From NCBI RefSeq assembly GCF_030463535.1, contig NC_132899.1, positions 16,836,990-16,900,989 on the forward strand: 64,000 nt of DNA, given 5' to 3'. The position numbers and the translations under genes were made by a program. The notes beneath the pieces were generated by a model, which was not told the DNA's origin, searched no databases, and worked only from the letters and a program-made list of their open reading frames with translations. How positions within the stretch are numbered: the first letter of the stretch is position 1; every line of letters starts with the position of its first letter. Shown piece by piece: positions 36,178 through 58,157 of the stretch. The stretch is from Salminus brasiliensis (Eukaryota; Chordata; Actinopteri; Characiformes; Bryconidae).

Positions 36178-36545
36178 GCCTAACTGCATTGTGCCAACTG
36201 TAACATTTCTTGGATGAGAGATAATATGTTGCATGCTATGGGGTTGAGGAAAACCTTGATGCTTTCGCATACCAAGACATTTTAGACAATGTTGGGGAGG
36301 CCCTTTTCTGTTCCAGAATGCACAAAGCAAGGTCCATAAAGGCTTGGTTGGGGGAGTCTGATTTGGAAAAACTTGACTGGGTCCTGACTTCAATTCCACT
36401 GAACCCCTCTCATCCAACACGGCATTATTATGGAGTTCAGAATGCCATTCTGAACTCCATATTAATGCCTATGGATTTAGAATGGAATATCCATTAGGTG
36501 TAATGTGCAGGTGTCCCAATACTTTTAGCCATATAGTGTATCTTA
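36178..36545 (+). mobile_element. Decayed Tc1/mariner-like transposon, 3' end
   Basis: CACAAAGCAAGGTCCATAAAGGCTTGGTTGGGGGAGTCTGATTTGGAAAAACTTGACTGG is the recognisable transposase C-terminal region of a common fish element, and CAGGTGTCCCAATACTTTTAGCCATATAGTGTA is its terminal repeat. The middle is deleted and carries a 33-bp palindrome at 36429-36461. A second diverged copy is at 57780-58075. Confidence 0.7.
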
Positions 36546-39500
36546 AACGAATCTAGAAACTAAAAGCATTTTGGGGCAAATATTTTGAATACTATTTTTT
36601 TTTAAATCCATTTTCTATGCAATATCCACTTGGAACAGACATTTTACCCTGTTATTTATCCTGTTTTGAGAGCAATAAAGGTACAAATGAAGGCCCCAAC
36701 TACTCTGCAGGTGATGTGGCATTCACACGCTCAATAAAGAAGCTTCCATTTGACCAAAAGCTCAGTAATCAAGCTACCACAAAAGAAGACCTTTCACAGC
36801 AGGCCATAACTCTTCTCCCTGACAAAACCACAGAGCTGTGTAGTGACACAAGCTCTCCAAATACCACATCCATTTCAGAGACACTCACTATCACTTGCTG
36901 TCGTTCAGCTCCTCATTTCAGTTGGCTAGGTACAGAAAGCGTGGGGGGGGTTGTCACATGGCAGGTCAGATGGTTCACAGTTCGGCTGGAGCTGACAAAC
37001 CATGAGGGTGCTTACTCACTAGGCAACGCAAGAACAGAGCTGTAGACACAAATGAATGCAGATCTTGCCCATCTTGTCTGTGTGTACAGCCTAAGCATGA
37101 ACAGCATTTGTTCCATTTAAAATCAAATGGGAAAATCAGGTTTTTGTCTTTATTTGCCATTGCATACATGCCTGAATATATTAACTGAGCAGCATTTCTG
37201 ATGCTGCGTCAGCCTCTTCTGTGTAGGCATTTCAGAACAAGAGAGCATTACTCATAGAGCCATGATGTGGAACCTACAGCTGATGCCAGAATTGACACTG
37301 CAGGGCCTATGGGCAAACACAAAGCATCAGCTGCTGAGCTGCATTACACATATGCTGTACTCCAAATGATAGTAATGTGAGCACACCATTAAGTAGACAT
37401 AGCCTATGCACCAGCTGGCACAACAGTGGTAACACCAATATGAATATTTCTGTCACACAAACAGAATACAAAAATAAACGCCGCCATTTCCCTAAGGACT
37501 CTGAGAAAAAGTTCTTTCCCAAGCGATTTTAGTTGCGCTGCAGGCTAAAGGAAAAATGCAAGGAATGTTCTCCAGTCCTTTGTCAGGAACCTGCTAGAGC
37601 CAAGAGATTTATGTATGAAAATATGGACTTTAGGGTAAATGTAAAACAGCTCATGTCCAGACTGGACAGAATTCTGTGGCAAACGTCTTCCAATGAACAT
37701 TGACAAGGCCACCAATGTCCCAAAGTAGGCCAGGGACTTCGTTACGTCTCCTAATGGCAACATAACTGTCTCAGCTGTCAAAGGTGGAACAGTGCACGTC
37801 TGCTATTTGGATCAATAATTCAGGCCTTCCCTGAATAACAAAGAATCAAGTCTCACTTTGTTTCTCAAGTGTACAGCATACACTGGTGATGTACAAAAGA
37901 CTGCCTTGATGGTTCCTACAAAGGTCAAAACCAAGATAAGAACAGCAAGAAGAACAGCAATATCAGAATGTACCTAACAGAATCAGTCATTAGCACTGAG
38001 AGAAGGACAAACCAGCAAATCCAAAAACACCAAGTCTGATGATCTTCTTTCAAGGTAAAAAGGTGTCCTTGCTTCTCAATGGGAACACTTGCTTCGTGTC
38101 TTAGAGCCACTTAGAAGCACAACGATGACCAGTATAACCATTTACATTTGACAACATCAGGTCATCAAGTAACAATAAAGCCATTAGACCAGCGCAAATC
38201 CTTGGATGAAAGCGCCAACGTTACAATAATCCATCGTAACGTCTCCTAATCCATGCCTTAAGAAGCTTATTTAACCCTGCAGCGTGAACACTGTGACTGA
38301 GAATGCGCAAACAGCACATGTCCAACAGCCACGGTCAGTCATCGCTCTTTTTGCAAAGGCATCAGGTGGTGAGACAGTTGTCAACAACTGCCATGTAACA
38401 GGTGAAAAGCATTGAGATCAGACTGCTGACATACAGCCCAGTCTAATAAAACAGCGCTCCTGACAGCCTTCATCAATCCACCAGTCCAGAATGCTCCTTT
38501 TCCATTCAGCAATGTTTGGAGGTTGGGTTCATCAGCCCTGCAGCTGAGAAGGATTGTGTTTGAGCCAAAATAGGCCATTCTCTCTCCGGTCGCATCGTGA
38601 GCCCACCTTCTCATTGACATGCACACGGCGTAGCTTTGGAAATCAGGAAATTCCTGAGCTTGCGAAGGGCAGCTCATGAGCTTTGGCTTTATGTTTATAC
38701 TATTCACAAATGTGTGCATGTGTAAATGTCCACAGGAAATGATATGATGTGACAATGTGTTTGAGGGTAGAATGTCTGTGTGATTGCACATGTGTATAAG
38801 TCTATTGTGATTTACTGTGTGTCGTGAGCTGCTGTGAAAGCAGTGCTGGCTGGCTGCAATACTTCAACTAATTCAGCATCACAAGATTTTCCCAGTCTAT
38901 TGCAAAGAATCACATAAAAAATAGAAATAAAAAGTTAATATAGATATAATTTCTTAGCACTGCTGGTCTGATTTAAAAGATAATGTCTTAAAAACCTAAC
39001 ATAGCTTGTTTTTAAAAGCTGTAAAGAGACATGGGTTCATTTATTTCATTTACTCCAATGTCCAATAAATAATTATGAGATCTGAAAATATCAGGGGATG
39101 ATAAAAGATGTTTTGCTAGCAGAATATTCTAGAAAAAAAACAGATGTTAAATAGATGTTTCCTTAAGACAATTATTCTGTAATCGAGGAAAGCTCATTAT
39201 TATATCATTATAATAATGTTAATTAACATGAACTCTCAGAAAACCCATTTCAATGTACTTTTATAATAAAAGACAGGAAGTCATGCTTTTTTCTTCTAAC
39301 TTCTACAACATGAAAATAGTCCTAATGATCAATCAGATACATCGCTAGCGTGTGAAAAGGCAGGATCACGGTATACCGCACATCGCCCAGCACCAAGAGA
39401 AATGTCTAGCGTGTACAAACATACTAGGCCAAAAAAGCCATAGTCTAACATGCCCCTGAACAAATATTTGAAGCGATAGGAAAACACTGTAGACGTGCTG

Positions 39501-39896
39501 ATTTCCTTATCTAACACAGATAGATAAACTAATGATAGATTAGTTAAACGCCAACATTAGCTAAAGACCAGCGTTTCCACATCACACGTATGCAAACACA
39601 ACACAGCCCTGTAACACAGCCCACTGCTGCGTCCAAAAACACCCCCATACAAACACCACACCAGACCCAAACTCCTCCGCTGGCTCTGTTTTTATTAACT
39701 ACGAGTTCATTTATTGCTTTATTAGAGTTTAAGAAAAGTGTGTTTTTTGACGCAGCAAATGTTAACGGCCTCACTCTGCTCCAGCGACTAAAAGCTGGCT
39801 GAAAGTAATCTAACCACTCCTGTCAGGTAGATAATATAAGCACGTTACACCGAGGGACTAACGAGAGAGCACTGTGCTGGATTTAGGTGGACCTAC

Positions 39897-40050
39897 CTGG
39901 GTTCTAGCTAACTACAGCTCTCGGTACAGCCCTCCTCGCTGTTCTGCTGAGAGCCGCTAGTCAGGGATGAGCGCTGGGTGAACTCTCGCTATCCGCTCAC
40001 TGCTCGGTCGCCTGTTGCTTTCTGCCATGAATATCGTAGCTACTTCTTCT
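39897..40050 (-). promoter_or_regulatory. dnmbp: Probable noncoding first exon and promoter of dnmbp
   Basis: The minus strand shows a clear donor, AACCCAG|GTAGGT, at 39897/39896. Upstream of it lies a relatively CpG-rich stretch (GCGACCGAG, GAGCGGATAGCGAG, AGCGCTCATCC, AGCGGCTCTC) in an AT-rich neighbourhood. Its position between cpn1 and the first coding exon fits a 5' untranslated exon. The transcription start is not defined; the right end given is approximate. An (AC)n run at 40243-40274 lies just upstream. Confidence 0.55.
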
Positions 40051-40241
40051 TCCCCCACTTCTTCTACTGGAGGACTACCAGTTCAGTGCTGGGGGTGCGG
40101 TGGTCTACATAGTGTGTCCACACACGCGCTGTAGGTTCGTGTGTACTGCGCTAAACTCAGCTGTCATCTCCCCCGCTGGAGGCTCCAGCAGGCTGATCCC
40201 AGCTCCCTCCATGCTGACATCAACACCGCCCTCCAGCCCCA

Positions 40242-40242
<1 letters not shown>

Positions 40243-40274
<32 letters not shown>
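40243..40274. repeat. (AC)n microsatellite upstream of dnmbp exon 1
   Basis: A short AC run about 200 bp upstream of the putative dnmbp start region. Confidence 0.95.
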
Positions 40275-40276
<2 letters not shown>

Positions 40277-40819
40277 GCCTGCACTGGGCTGTCTTACTAT
40301 TGCCTGACAGAAAGTCCTGCACGTCTCTCATCATTACTGGGAAGCAGGAGTTCACCACTTTCTTCTATTTACCTCTGTTAGTGTGACTGTGTTCATATTG
40401 GAAGAATACAGGCCTGGTTGAGGATCTGATCCAGTGTCCGAGAAAGTACTAACCTTCTTTACTTGAGAAGTCTAATAACATTGGTTAAACATCATTTGAG
40501 AAAGGTCACTAAATTCTATCTACATTTGATTTATTTGTAAAGAAAGTAGAATGACATAAAGAACTGAGTGCTACCCAGGTCTCCTTAAGGAAATCTGGTC
40601 AACAAAATAATAATAAAATGAAACATTTGCAGTAATTCCCTGACCGCTGCCAAAAATATTTTTGACAAGGTCTCAGACCTTCAGTCACTCAGGCCTGAGG
40701 CATACCATCAGTTGCTATTAGAACTGACAGCCGAATCAAATTTCCCAGCTTTGTAAATTCTCAGACTCTTTAAAGCTTGAACTAACACTCATCAGACATC
40801 GGCTCCTCCAAGCGACTGT

Positions 40820-41105
40820 CTAAAGATCTGATAATGAAAGCAATTGATGTCCACAAGGTAGATCAGAAGGTTAGAAACATACCCAAGCATTCTCAGATTA
40901 CTGTTTCTACAGTGTGGGCTGAATTTAGGAAATGGAAGTTCAAGGGACCTGTGGAGGTCAAGATGAGGTCTAGAGGACCAGGAAATTCCCCTCGACAAGA
41001 AATGTTTGTATGCTGTTAATCATTACTACTACTTCTACTAATTCATTAAAAAAATAGTGTGATTTATCCAAAGTGCCCAAACCTTTGTAGAAGACGGTAT
41101 GTTGA
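40820..41105 (+). pseudogene. Tc1/mariner-like transposase remnant (N-terminal helix-turn-helix)
   Basis: A plus-strand frame reads KAIDVHKVDQKVRNIPKHSQ then STVWAEFRKWKFKGPVEVK, which fits the paired-like helix-turn-helix start of a Tc1-family transposase (the STV..I..KWK signature). It stops after about 60 codons without any DDE catalytic region. The right end, CAAAGTGCCCAAACCTTTGTAGAAGACGGTATG, resembles the inverse of the terminus at 13442. The element is therefore an internally deleted, inactive copy. Confidence 0.65.
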
Positions 41106-41298
41106 AGGACTACAACATATGTCCTATATGGCATGACTGTTTACAAGCGGTAGCCGGTTGCCGAACCCTAGATTCAGGTATTGGTTCTTTGGTGAAATAA
41201 CCTAAAGAACAGCCATATAATTATGTTGCACATACAGAAACAATCAGTTTATGACCTGAAGTTTAATTCATATCTTTTTTTGGTGTGCCACTTGTCAA

Positions 41299-41311
41299 AG
41301 GTCAAAGGTCA
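41299..41311 (+). promoter_or_regulatory. Perfect DR1 nuclear-receptor element
   Basis: AGGTCA A AGGTCA is the consensus bound by HNF4 homodimers and RXR-PPAR heterodimers. A third, imperfect half-site (TTGTCA) precedes it with the same 1-nt spacing. It lies about 1.3 kb upstream of the dnmbp first exon and 3.6 kb beyond the end of cpn1. Function is inferred from the motif alone; a 13-mer can occur by chance. Confidence 0.4.
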
Positions 41312-41489
41312 GTACATTGTGTCCTCTATATTCTAGCAGGCCAGACTTTGTGGCAATTCATGAAGACATAGTACAGCAGCAAGAAGGGTTTATGTGATAA
41401 TACTAAAATGTGCCTGTATTGTCATTTATGTTTGTACAGTACAATGCCTTTCTTCTCTTCCTATATCCCATCTTAGGAGCTCGGATCAG

Positions 41490-41610
41490 AGTTCCCATAG
41501 CTGTCGCTCAAGGATCCAACAGTGTCAGCTTACTGCAACCAGGTATCAAATCCACAACCCTGTGATCAATAAGCTAGCATTCTAACCTCCGAGCCACCAC
41601 TGTAATATTG
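41490..41610 (-). mobile_element. SINE head in reverse orientation
   Basis: Read on the minus strand, ACAGTGGTGGCTCGGAGGTTAGAATGC and ACAGGGTTGTGGATTTGATACC form the tRNA-like A and B box region of the fish SINE family also seen at 24425. The body is largely missing. Confidence 0.65.
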
Positions 41611-43604
41611 TGCTTAGAGATTTTATTTTTATACTCTGACAGAGGGTCATGGCTAATTTGCCTCATGGAGAGGAAATGTTTAAACTAGATACCTGCATGA
41701 TTACATTATGATTATGCATGATAAATGTATGATTACATTATTTACATATACTTAATGCTTAGTTAAAAGCCCATGGAAGGATTCAGTGATCTACAAAGCG
41801 ATCACAGAGCATTTAGGGTTTTGTGGGTTTGTGCTATGCCAGCACTAAATTTGACTTCCTTAAGCAGACAACAATTGAAGGAAGCTTGCTGGGAAAGCAA
41901 TGGCATGAGGTGATGGGACTCAGCAGAGGTGTAAATCTCACACACATTATCTTGCAGAGTATTGCAGGGTATTTATTGCAACTTCTGTTCAATTCAAACC
42001 TCCATTTTCAACATGACATATTGATATAATTACCCAGCTGATTTTACACAGTATGTAGGTGTCCTTTGTCACAGCCTGGCAAACGAGCCCAAGCTGAGTC
42101 ACTGCTAGCTGACTGAGTGGAGGAGGTTATTGTAATATCCATTGTAGTGTGAGCGGTATTGGCGCATTCAGCTTAGTGTAAATTCCTCTGACACTAGACT
42201 GCCCACTGCATCTGTGGGAAAACTCCAGAGCCGTCACGCTCAGTCTGTATGAAAAGCTGTGTTGTCCAGTCCTACACTGCCATTTTCATTGAGAGAGATC
42301 ATGTGAGCTTTGAGCTCTTTGTTTCCATTCTTCATTATCATTACTCATTTTTCTGTCGCACAACACTTTGTTTGACGTGCCCTGAAACACCATACGCTTT
42401 ACAGTGGCATGTTGTGCCCTGACTGGGATCATTTTGTACAGAATGATGGCACTATGAATGGGTGGCCGAGCTCGCCCAGTACAGGAATAAATGTAATGGG
42501 GTTATTGTTTAAAACATTTACAGATTCTTAAGAATTATATCCTTAATGCATTTAGGATCACATTTAGATTTGAAGCCAAGTAAACCTAGATGCTTTCTAG
42601 CAATTTGATTGTGTATATATAATTGATTTGAATAGCAAAGTTAAATGTAGTTTTAAACTAATAATAGTGCATTAGCCTTACTTACAATACATCATTTCCA
42701 TACAGATCTAATCAGCTGTGTTCTATGGCTCTAAAAACAGGGAACTCTGTGTATGTGTGTGTGTTGTTATGCATAAAAGATGTGCTGTCCGGTCAGTTTC
42801 CGGCAGTAGGGCACACTGTCCAAGGTTCATTACTAAAGTGCGTTTTTCCTTTTCCTGCTTGTCAGATGGTTTGTGTGCTTATCATCCAAAGGAAAAACAA
42901 TGGAAAAAGCAGTGTCCTTTTTATAACCAAATATAAATATACATACAGTATCAATAACTCATCTTTTCCAAGAGCATTTTCCAAGTCTTTTAACAGATGT
43001 TTTTAATGTATATAACCATTCAATAATGGTTTGGAAGAGCTTAAAAAATCATAACAAACAATATAAGCAATGAAATGACTAAGCTAGATTTTTCTTGACC
43101 AATAAAGTACACATTCAGACCCAAAATATTCTAAATTGCTACCATTTCATTAACGTTGGATGAGCACATGTTTTAAGTGGGAAACACTGACCTCTGGTGT
43201 ACAAGAATGAAAATTAACTTTTCATATTATGAATATTTATTCACTGGTGGACAGATGCTTAACTGGATGTCTACACTCCTTTTTTGTATTTTAATAAATG
43301 TACTTCTAATGTTACTGTTTAAATCAAACTGTTCCTTATAGATACTCTACAGTTACCCTACAGCTACTCACCCCTTATTATTTAAATACCTTTAAAACTG
43401 GGAAAAGCGGTTTCCATCTCCTGCTACCAAACAGAGCCAAACTGACACTAAAGCCAAATGAGCCTAGAAATACACTGTTCATGAACCTTCTGCTATAGAG
43501 TACTATAATATCTCTGTATATGCTTTAAATGGCCCATATCCCACTATTTTCGTGTACTTTATTTTCTCCCTGGGATTCTACAATTGGTGTATATATATGT
43601 GTAT

Positions 43605-43607
<3 letters not shown>

Positions 43608-43638
<31 letters not shown>
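43608..43638. repeat. (GT)n microsatellite
   Basis: A GT run directly left of the hairpin at 43659. Confidence 0.95.
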
Positions 43639-43658
43639 TATATACACAGATTGTATAA

Positions 43659-43740
43659 GTTATAAGGAGTGTTTCATCTAATAAGAGCAGAGATCATATA
43701 TATATATGATCTCTTATTTGCTGAAACAACTTCTTATAAC
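43659..43740. repeat. 82-bp near-palindrome (hairpin)
   Basis: GTTATAAGGAGTGTTTCATC at the left pairs with GAAACAACTTCTTATAAC at the right, and AATAAGAGCAGAGATCATATA pairs with TATATGATCTCTTATT. The centre, GAGATCATATATATATGATCTC-like, is a perfect palindrome. A single strand could fold into a stem of about 38 bp with few mismatches. It may be a small MITE or a hairpin-RNA candidate. Confidence 0.75.
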
Positions 43741-44419
43741 TTCATTGTAAATGAGCGGGGCTAAAACAGTTGTAGGCTGGTTGGTCACATACATGGAAAT
43801 ATGTTGATTCTACTCACATCATAAAAACAATGTATTTAAGAAGAGCTGTTTTTGTACATTTGGACTGGGGAGTAAAACGTACATTTTGATTTAAACATTC
43901 ACCCTCAGTATCAGCAGGTCTCCTGCCTACTCAGCACATTACAAAAATGCACATTACAGGGTGTGTATAAAATATGTGAAATCAGGGCTTAGTTGGAAAT
44001 GGGCTCAGGGCTGATAGAAGCCAATCAGAGGCTTTCTTTACATTTAGAAAGCCGCTGCCCACCATCACGTGATAGAAGGACAAATCTTTAGTATTTGATC
44101 AGCAGTGGTCGTGGAGCTACATATGCAGCTGAACTGAATTCAGTCCAACCTCTAGGGGGTGCACTAGCCAGGTTTGGAACAGCAAAATTGCTATTTATCA
44201 CAAATCACTTGTTTAAACAAAATACTACATGGCGTATGTGTGTGAAACTATTTGTAGATATAAAAAAAGGGAAGACTTTCCTTGCACTTTAAAGAAAGGA
44301 ATAAAAATTAAATGTCAATATATAGGCCCTTTAATGTTACCAACAGTTCTGGTACACATATTCACACATTCACAGGAAGGCTAAATGTATCTGTTGTTTA
44401 ATGTAGAAGATAATCAAGT

Positions 44420-44425
44420 TTTATT
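44420..44425 (-). terminator. cpn1: Candidate poly(A) signal of cpn1
   Basis: The minus strand reads AATAAA here, about 0.5 kb beyond the cpn1 stop codon. It gives a plausible 3' UTR of about 500 nt. No transcript evidence is available. Confidence 0.4.
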
Positions 44426-44922
44426 CTTCAAGTTGTAAAATGTTTGTAAAATTAAAAATCCCAAGGCAATCCCAATTCAGGACCCACATCACTGACATAT
44501 CTGATGGTACTGAAGTTTTTGGCTGCAAAATGTCTCAGATCTCTGTGGTTCATTGTCTATAAGTGCTGGTGTACAGTGTGTGTTGCACTTCATAACATTG
44601 CTCAGTTACCTACATTAGAGCATGGATAATATTCCAGACTCTTTTCACTTCCTTTTTTTCTCATTATTTAACACATACATTTCTTATGTATTACATAAAT
44701 ACGACACTCATAGCAAAAGAATGTCCCTGTGAAAAAACAACAACACTCTATTAAAAATCAATACAAACAGAGGAATCTGGAAGTGATTTTTCACTGAATA
44801 GAAAATGTGAGGTTTGTGACGGAGTTAGCCCACGCCTCTCCACATTCTTCACCTCCTTCTCATTTCTGGGAAAGAGATGGGAGTTTCTCTTTGTTGAGGG
44901 AAGTGTCCTTCTGATATTTTTT

Positions 44923-55433
<10,511 letters not shown>

Positions 55434-55493
55434 GCTTCAGCTTCAGCTCCACTAACTCACTCACTCACTTACTCTCTTTCTTTCAAGTTCAGT

Positions 55494-55568
55494 CCTGCTC
55501 TCTCTCTATCTCTCTCTCTCCCTCTCCTCTCTCCTACAGGCTCAGCAGTCCTGCTTTCTTTCTTTCTT

Positions 55569-55600
<32 letters not shown>

Positions 55601-55644
55601 CCTCTCCTCTCTCCTACAGGCTCAGCAGTCCTGCTTTCTTTCTT

Positions 55645-55710
<66 letters not shown>
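55494..55710. repeat. CT-rich tract with an 80-bp tandem duplication just upstream of the cpn1 start
   Basis: A CT/CTTT microsatellite region contains two copies of a module (CTATCTCTCTCTCTCCCTCTCCTCTCTCCTACAGGCTCAGCAGTCCTGC) exactly 80 bp apart, followed by a pure CT run of about 60 bp. It starts 60 bp upstream of the cpn1 ATG on the minus strand, so it is either 5' UTR or promoter. Confidence 0.95.
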
Positions 55711-55713
<3 letters not shown>

Positions 55714-55937
55714 GTGTGTTTGGCTCACTCCACTCTGTCTCCGCCCTCACACACAGGAGAAAGTAAAGGCAGCCCCTCCCTCCCTCCCTCTCAGCCTCTC
55801 TCTTTCATGTCCAACCTTTCCCCACCATGCCTCATCATGTACGTGACAGTTACTTTATTGGCATGGCAAATGTGCTGTAATGTGTGAGCAAGAGAAGCAG
55901 CCTGGTTTTGATTGCCCTCAGCTCAGTCTGCTCTTAA

Positions 55938-55963
55938 CCCCACCCCACCCCACCCCCCATCCC
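55938..55963 (-). promoter_or_regulatory. G-quadruplex-forming motif upstream of cpn1
   Basis: On the minus strand five G-runs (3, 6, 4, 4 and 4 G) are separated by loops of one or two bases, ideal for an intramolecular quadruplex. It lies about 0.5 kb upstream of the cpn1 start codon, on the coding strand. Regulatory role is inferred only. Confidence 0.5.
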
Positions 55964-57779
55964 TTTTTTTTCTAAATACAATCCAATTCATAAGCACAAC
56001 CATGATAAGTTATATTGTTACTGATGTTTGTTTAGTTTTTACTGTGAAACACAAGGAAGTGTTTTTCAATTATAAACAACCAATAATTCATAAATAAAAA
56101 CAAAACAAAAATCATCTGACAGTGAATATGTATTATATGGCCGACTGTGTCACAATATCCACACTTTTACTGTATTTGTAAACCTACAGAAATATAACAT
56201 ACCTCTCTTTATTTCCTAATTTCTACATTTTATATATGTTTGACCCTGTTTACACCTGGTCACTGCATGTGACTATTTTAGACACATGCATTTACACTTG
56301 GTAGCCGATTGCTGTGTGGGACAGAATATGTAAATTTGCTCATTGCGTGGCAATTAGTACTAGTGGCTGCACTGGAAAGAATTTGGGTTGTTAAATGTAT
56401 CTTGGAGAGATTGATGTGTTTACAGTGCTCTAACATGTGGCTCAAATGCATCAGAAACCACCTCCTGAAGTGGTTTGAGTGAGCGGATTTGTATCTGGTT
56501 TAAAAGTGCTGTGGGCGTGTTACACAGATATAATCCTGATACTAAAGACGCATGAAATGACCAAGTGTAAACGGGGTCTTAGACACCTAAGCACATTATC
56601 TAAAACTGTTTATCTTGGCAAAAAGAGTCTTTTTGCTTGTAAAAACACCATATTGCATTAGAACAGATGCAAGTAACAAACTAGTTTAAAGAACAAAGCT
56701 TGGTTGCAGATTTCTCCTGGATGCCCCCAGCCAGTGTGTGGATTTGTTGGGTTCCATCGCTAGCTTTTACACACCTGATTTCACACCTGATTTGACATAA
56801 TTACACATTAAATTGCCAAACCATGTTAGATGATTAGATGATAACTACAAGTAATGCTAGGCTGTCTGGGAGAGAGCCTTAGAAATATACACAGTGACAT
56901 ACATAAAAATACAAGTTTTTGTATGAATGCTGTTTGTGTTATACTGAGCAGATAATCACTAAATGCCCAAATAAGGAGCTGTTTAATTCCAAAGTAACAG
57001 GTTCCTAAAACTTTAGCATTTTCCCACAAGCTGTGGCATTCTTACGTATTCTAATGGGCCAGAAATAGACTCAATAAAATACTTTTAACACATCTGCTTT
57101 AGTCAAATTCCTTTTTCCTAACAGCTCATCTGAGAGGGGCAATAGTAAGCAGGAATAAAGCGAGAGGGAGAACTAGAACGAGAACATGCGTGTCACCCCC
57201 TCTTCCTATCTCCCCTTCAACACTGGCTCATTCATTAACTCTGAGTAAACACACGGGGAGGCCCAGAGGTTAGGCTTTCTGCAGGGCCTTCTGGGAAAGC
57301 AGCCTGTGGGTCTGGGGGAGGACCCTAGGGAGAAAGTGCTGAGATTTCTTCAAGACCCTCCCCCTCCTCCATCCATACACACACTGTCCTTAACCCCCAG
57401 AAGCTGCTGCCAATCAACCAGAGCATTTAAGAGCTGAAGCTATCATTAGGAAAAAGTGTGTATGCGTGTGTCTTTCAGTTCCAGAGCACTATACCTGCAC
57501 TGGATTCTTGCTCCCTGTATTGAGCTGGGGTTTGTGCATGTTGTACTACAGCTGCATTCCTTTCCACAGGGTCCCTAAGCAGTGCACTTATATTCGCTAC
57601 ACACTGATCACGAGATGTGTGGGTTCAATTCCACTCCAGTGGATTCAATTCCTCCACCCAGAACATCACCATCATCAAACTCATCATGCAGTCACCAGTA
57701 AAATGCTACAGGGGGAGAAACACTGTACACCCTGTAAGGATGCTAATGAAACATGGTATTAGCATACCGGTCAGGTGAA

Positions 57780-58075
57780 CACAAGCTACGTTGCTATATT
57801 GCTACACCAAATGTCCAAATGTTTTCTCTGGAAACGTTTTGCTCCTTCCAGTACATTTGGGACGAGTTTGGGGGCGTTGGGGATGAGGTGGGTTGGTGAC
57901 CGTCCGACATCCTGACATCACGAATGCCCTAAATGCAATGAAATCTAGTAGAAAGCCTTCCCTAGACAGTAAAGACACTTAAAGGATAAACCCTTTTTAA
58001 TAGTCTTGATTTCAGATGAAACAATGAATGAGCAGGCGTCCCAATACTTTTGTTGATTTAGTGTATGTAGTGTAT
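57780..58075 (+). mobile_element. Second decayed Tc1/mariner-like 3' end
   Basis: TTTGGGACGAGTTTGGGGGCG, GACATCCTGACATCACGAATGC and AAATCTAGTAGAAAGCCTTCCC are diverged versions of the transposase C-terminal region of the same fish family as 36178. GAGCAGGCGTCCCAATACTTTTGTTGATTTAGTGTA is the terminal repeat. Multiple frame breaks. Confidence 0.65.
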
Positions 58076-58107
58076 TTAACATCATTTCACTTTAAGACTG
58101 ATTGACT

Positions 58108-58108
58108 G

Positions 58109-58153
<45 letters not shown>
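58108..58153. repeat. (TA)n microsatellite
   Basis: A TA run interrupted by single C bases, next to the Tc1-like remnant. Confidence 0.95.

Positions 58154-58157
<4 letters not shown>

Larger units (their letters stand above)
24958..39896. other. dnmbp intron 1 (about 15 kb), no coding exon seen
   Basis: The interval between the probable noncoding exon 1 and exon 2 holds only repeats and unique noncoding sequence: MITE copy at 25516, tRNA-related repeat at 28170-28530, hairpin-type repeats near 30620 and 31785, (CA)n at 32902, (TAA)n at 35851, a poly-A run near 35962 and a Tc1-like remnant at 36178. The 170-codon plus frame at 33322-33834 and its antisense partner have no family resemblance. 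Large first introns often carry enhancers, but none can be named. Confidence 0.6.
40051..44419. other. dnmbp-cpn1 intergenic interval
   Basis: About 4.4 kb separates the 3' end of cpn1 from the dnmbp promoter. It holds a Tc1-like remnant (40820-41105), a DR1 motif (41299-41311), a reverse SINE head (41490-41610), a GT run at 43608-43638 and the hairpin at 43659-43740. No gene is supported. Confidence 0.6.

Noticed and set aside
38381-38791. 136-codon minus-strand frame in dnmbp intron 1
   Set aside because: No domain, no donor or acceptor at its ends, and residue composition typical of chance.
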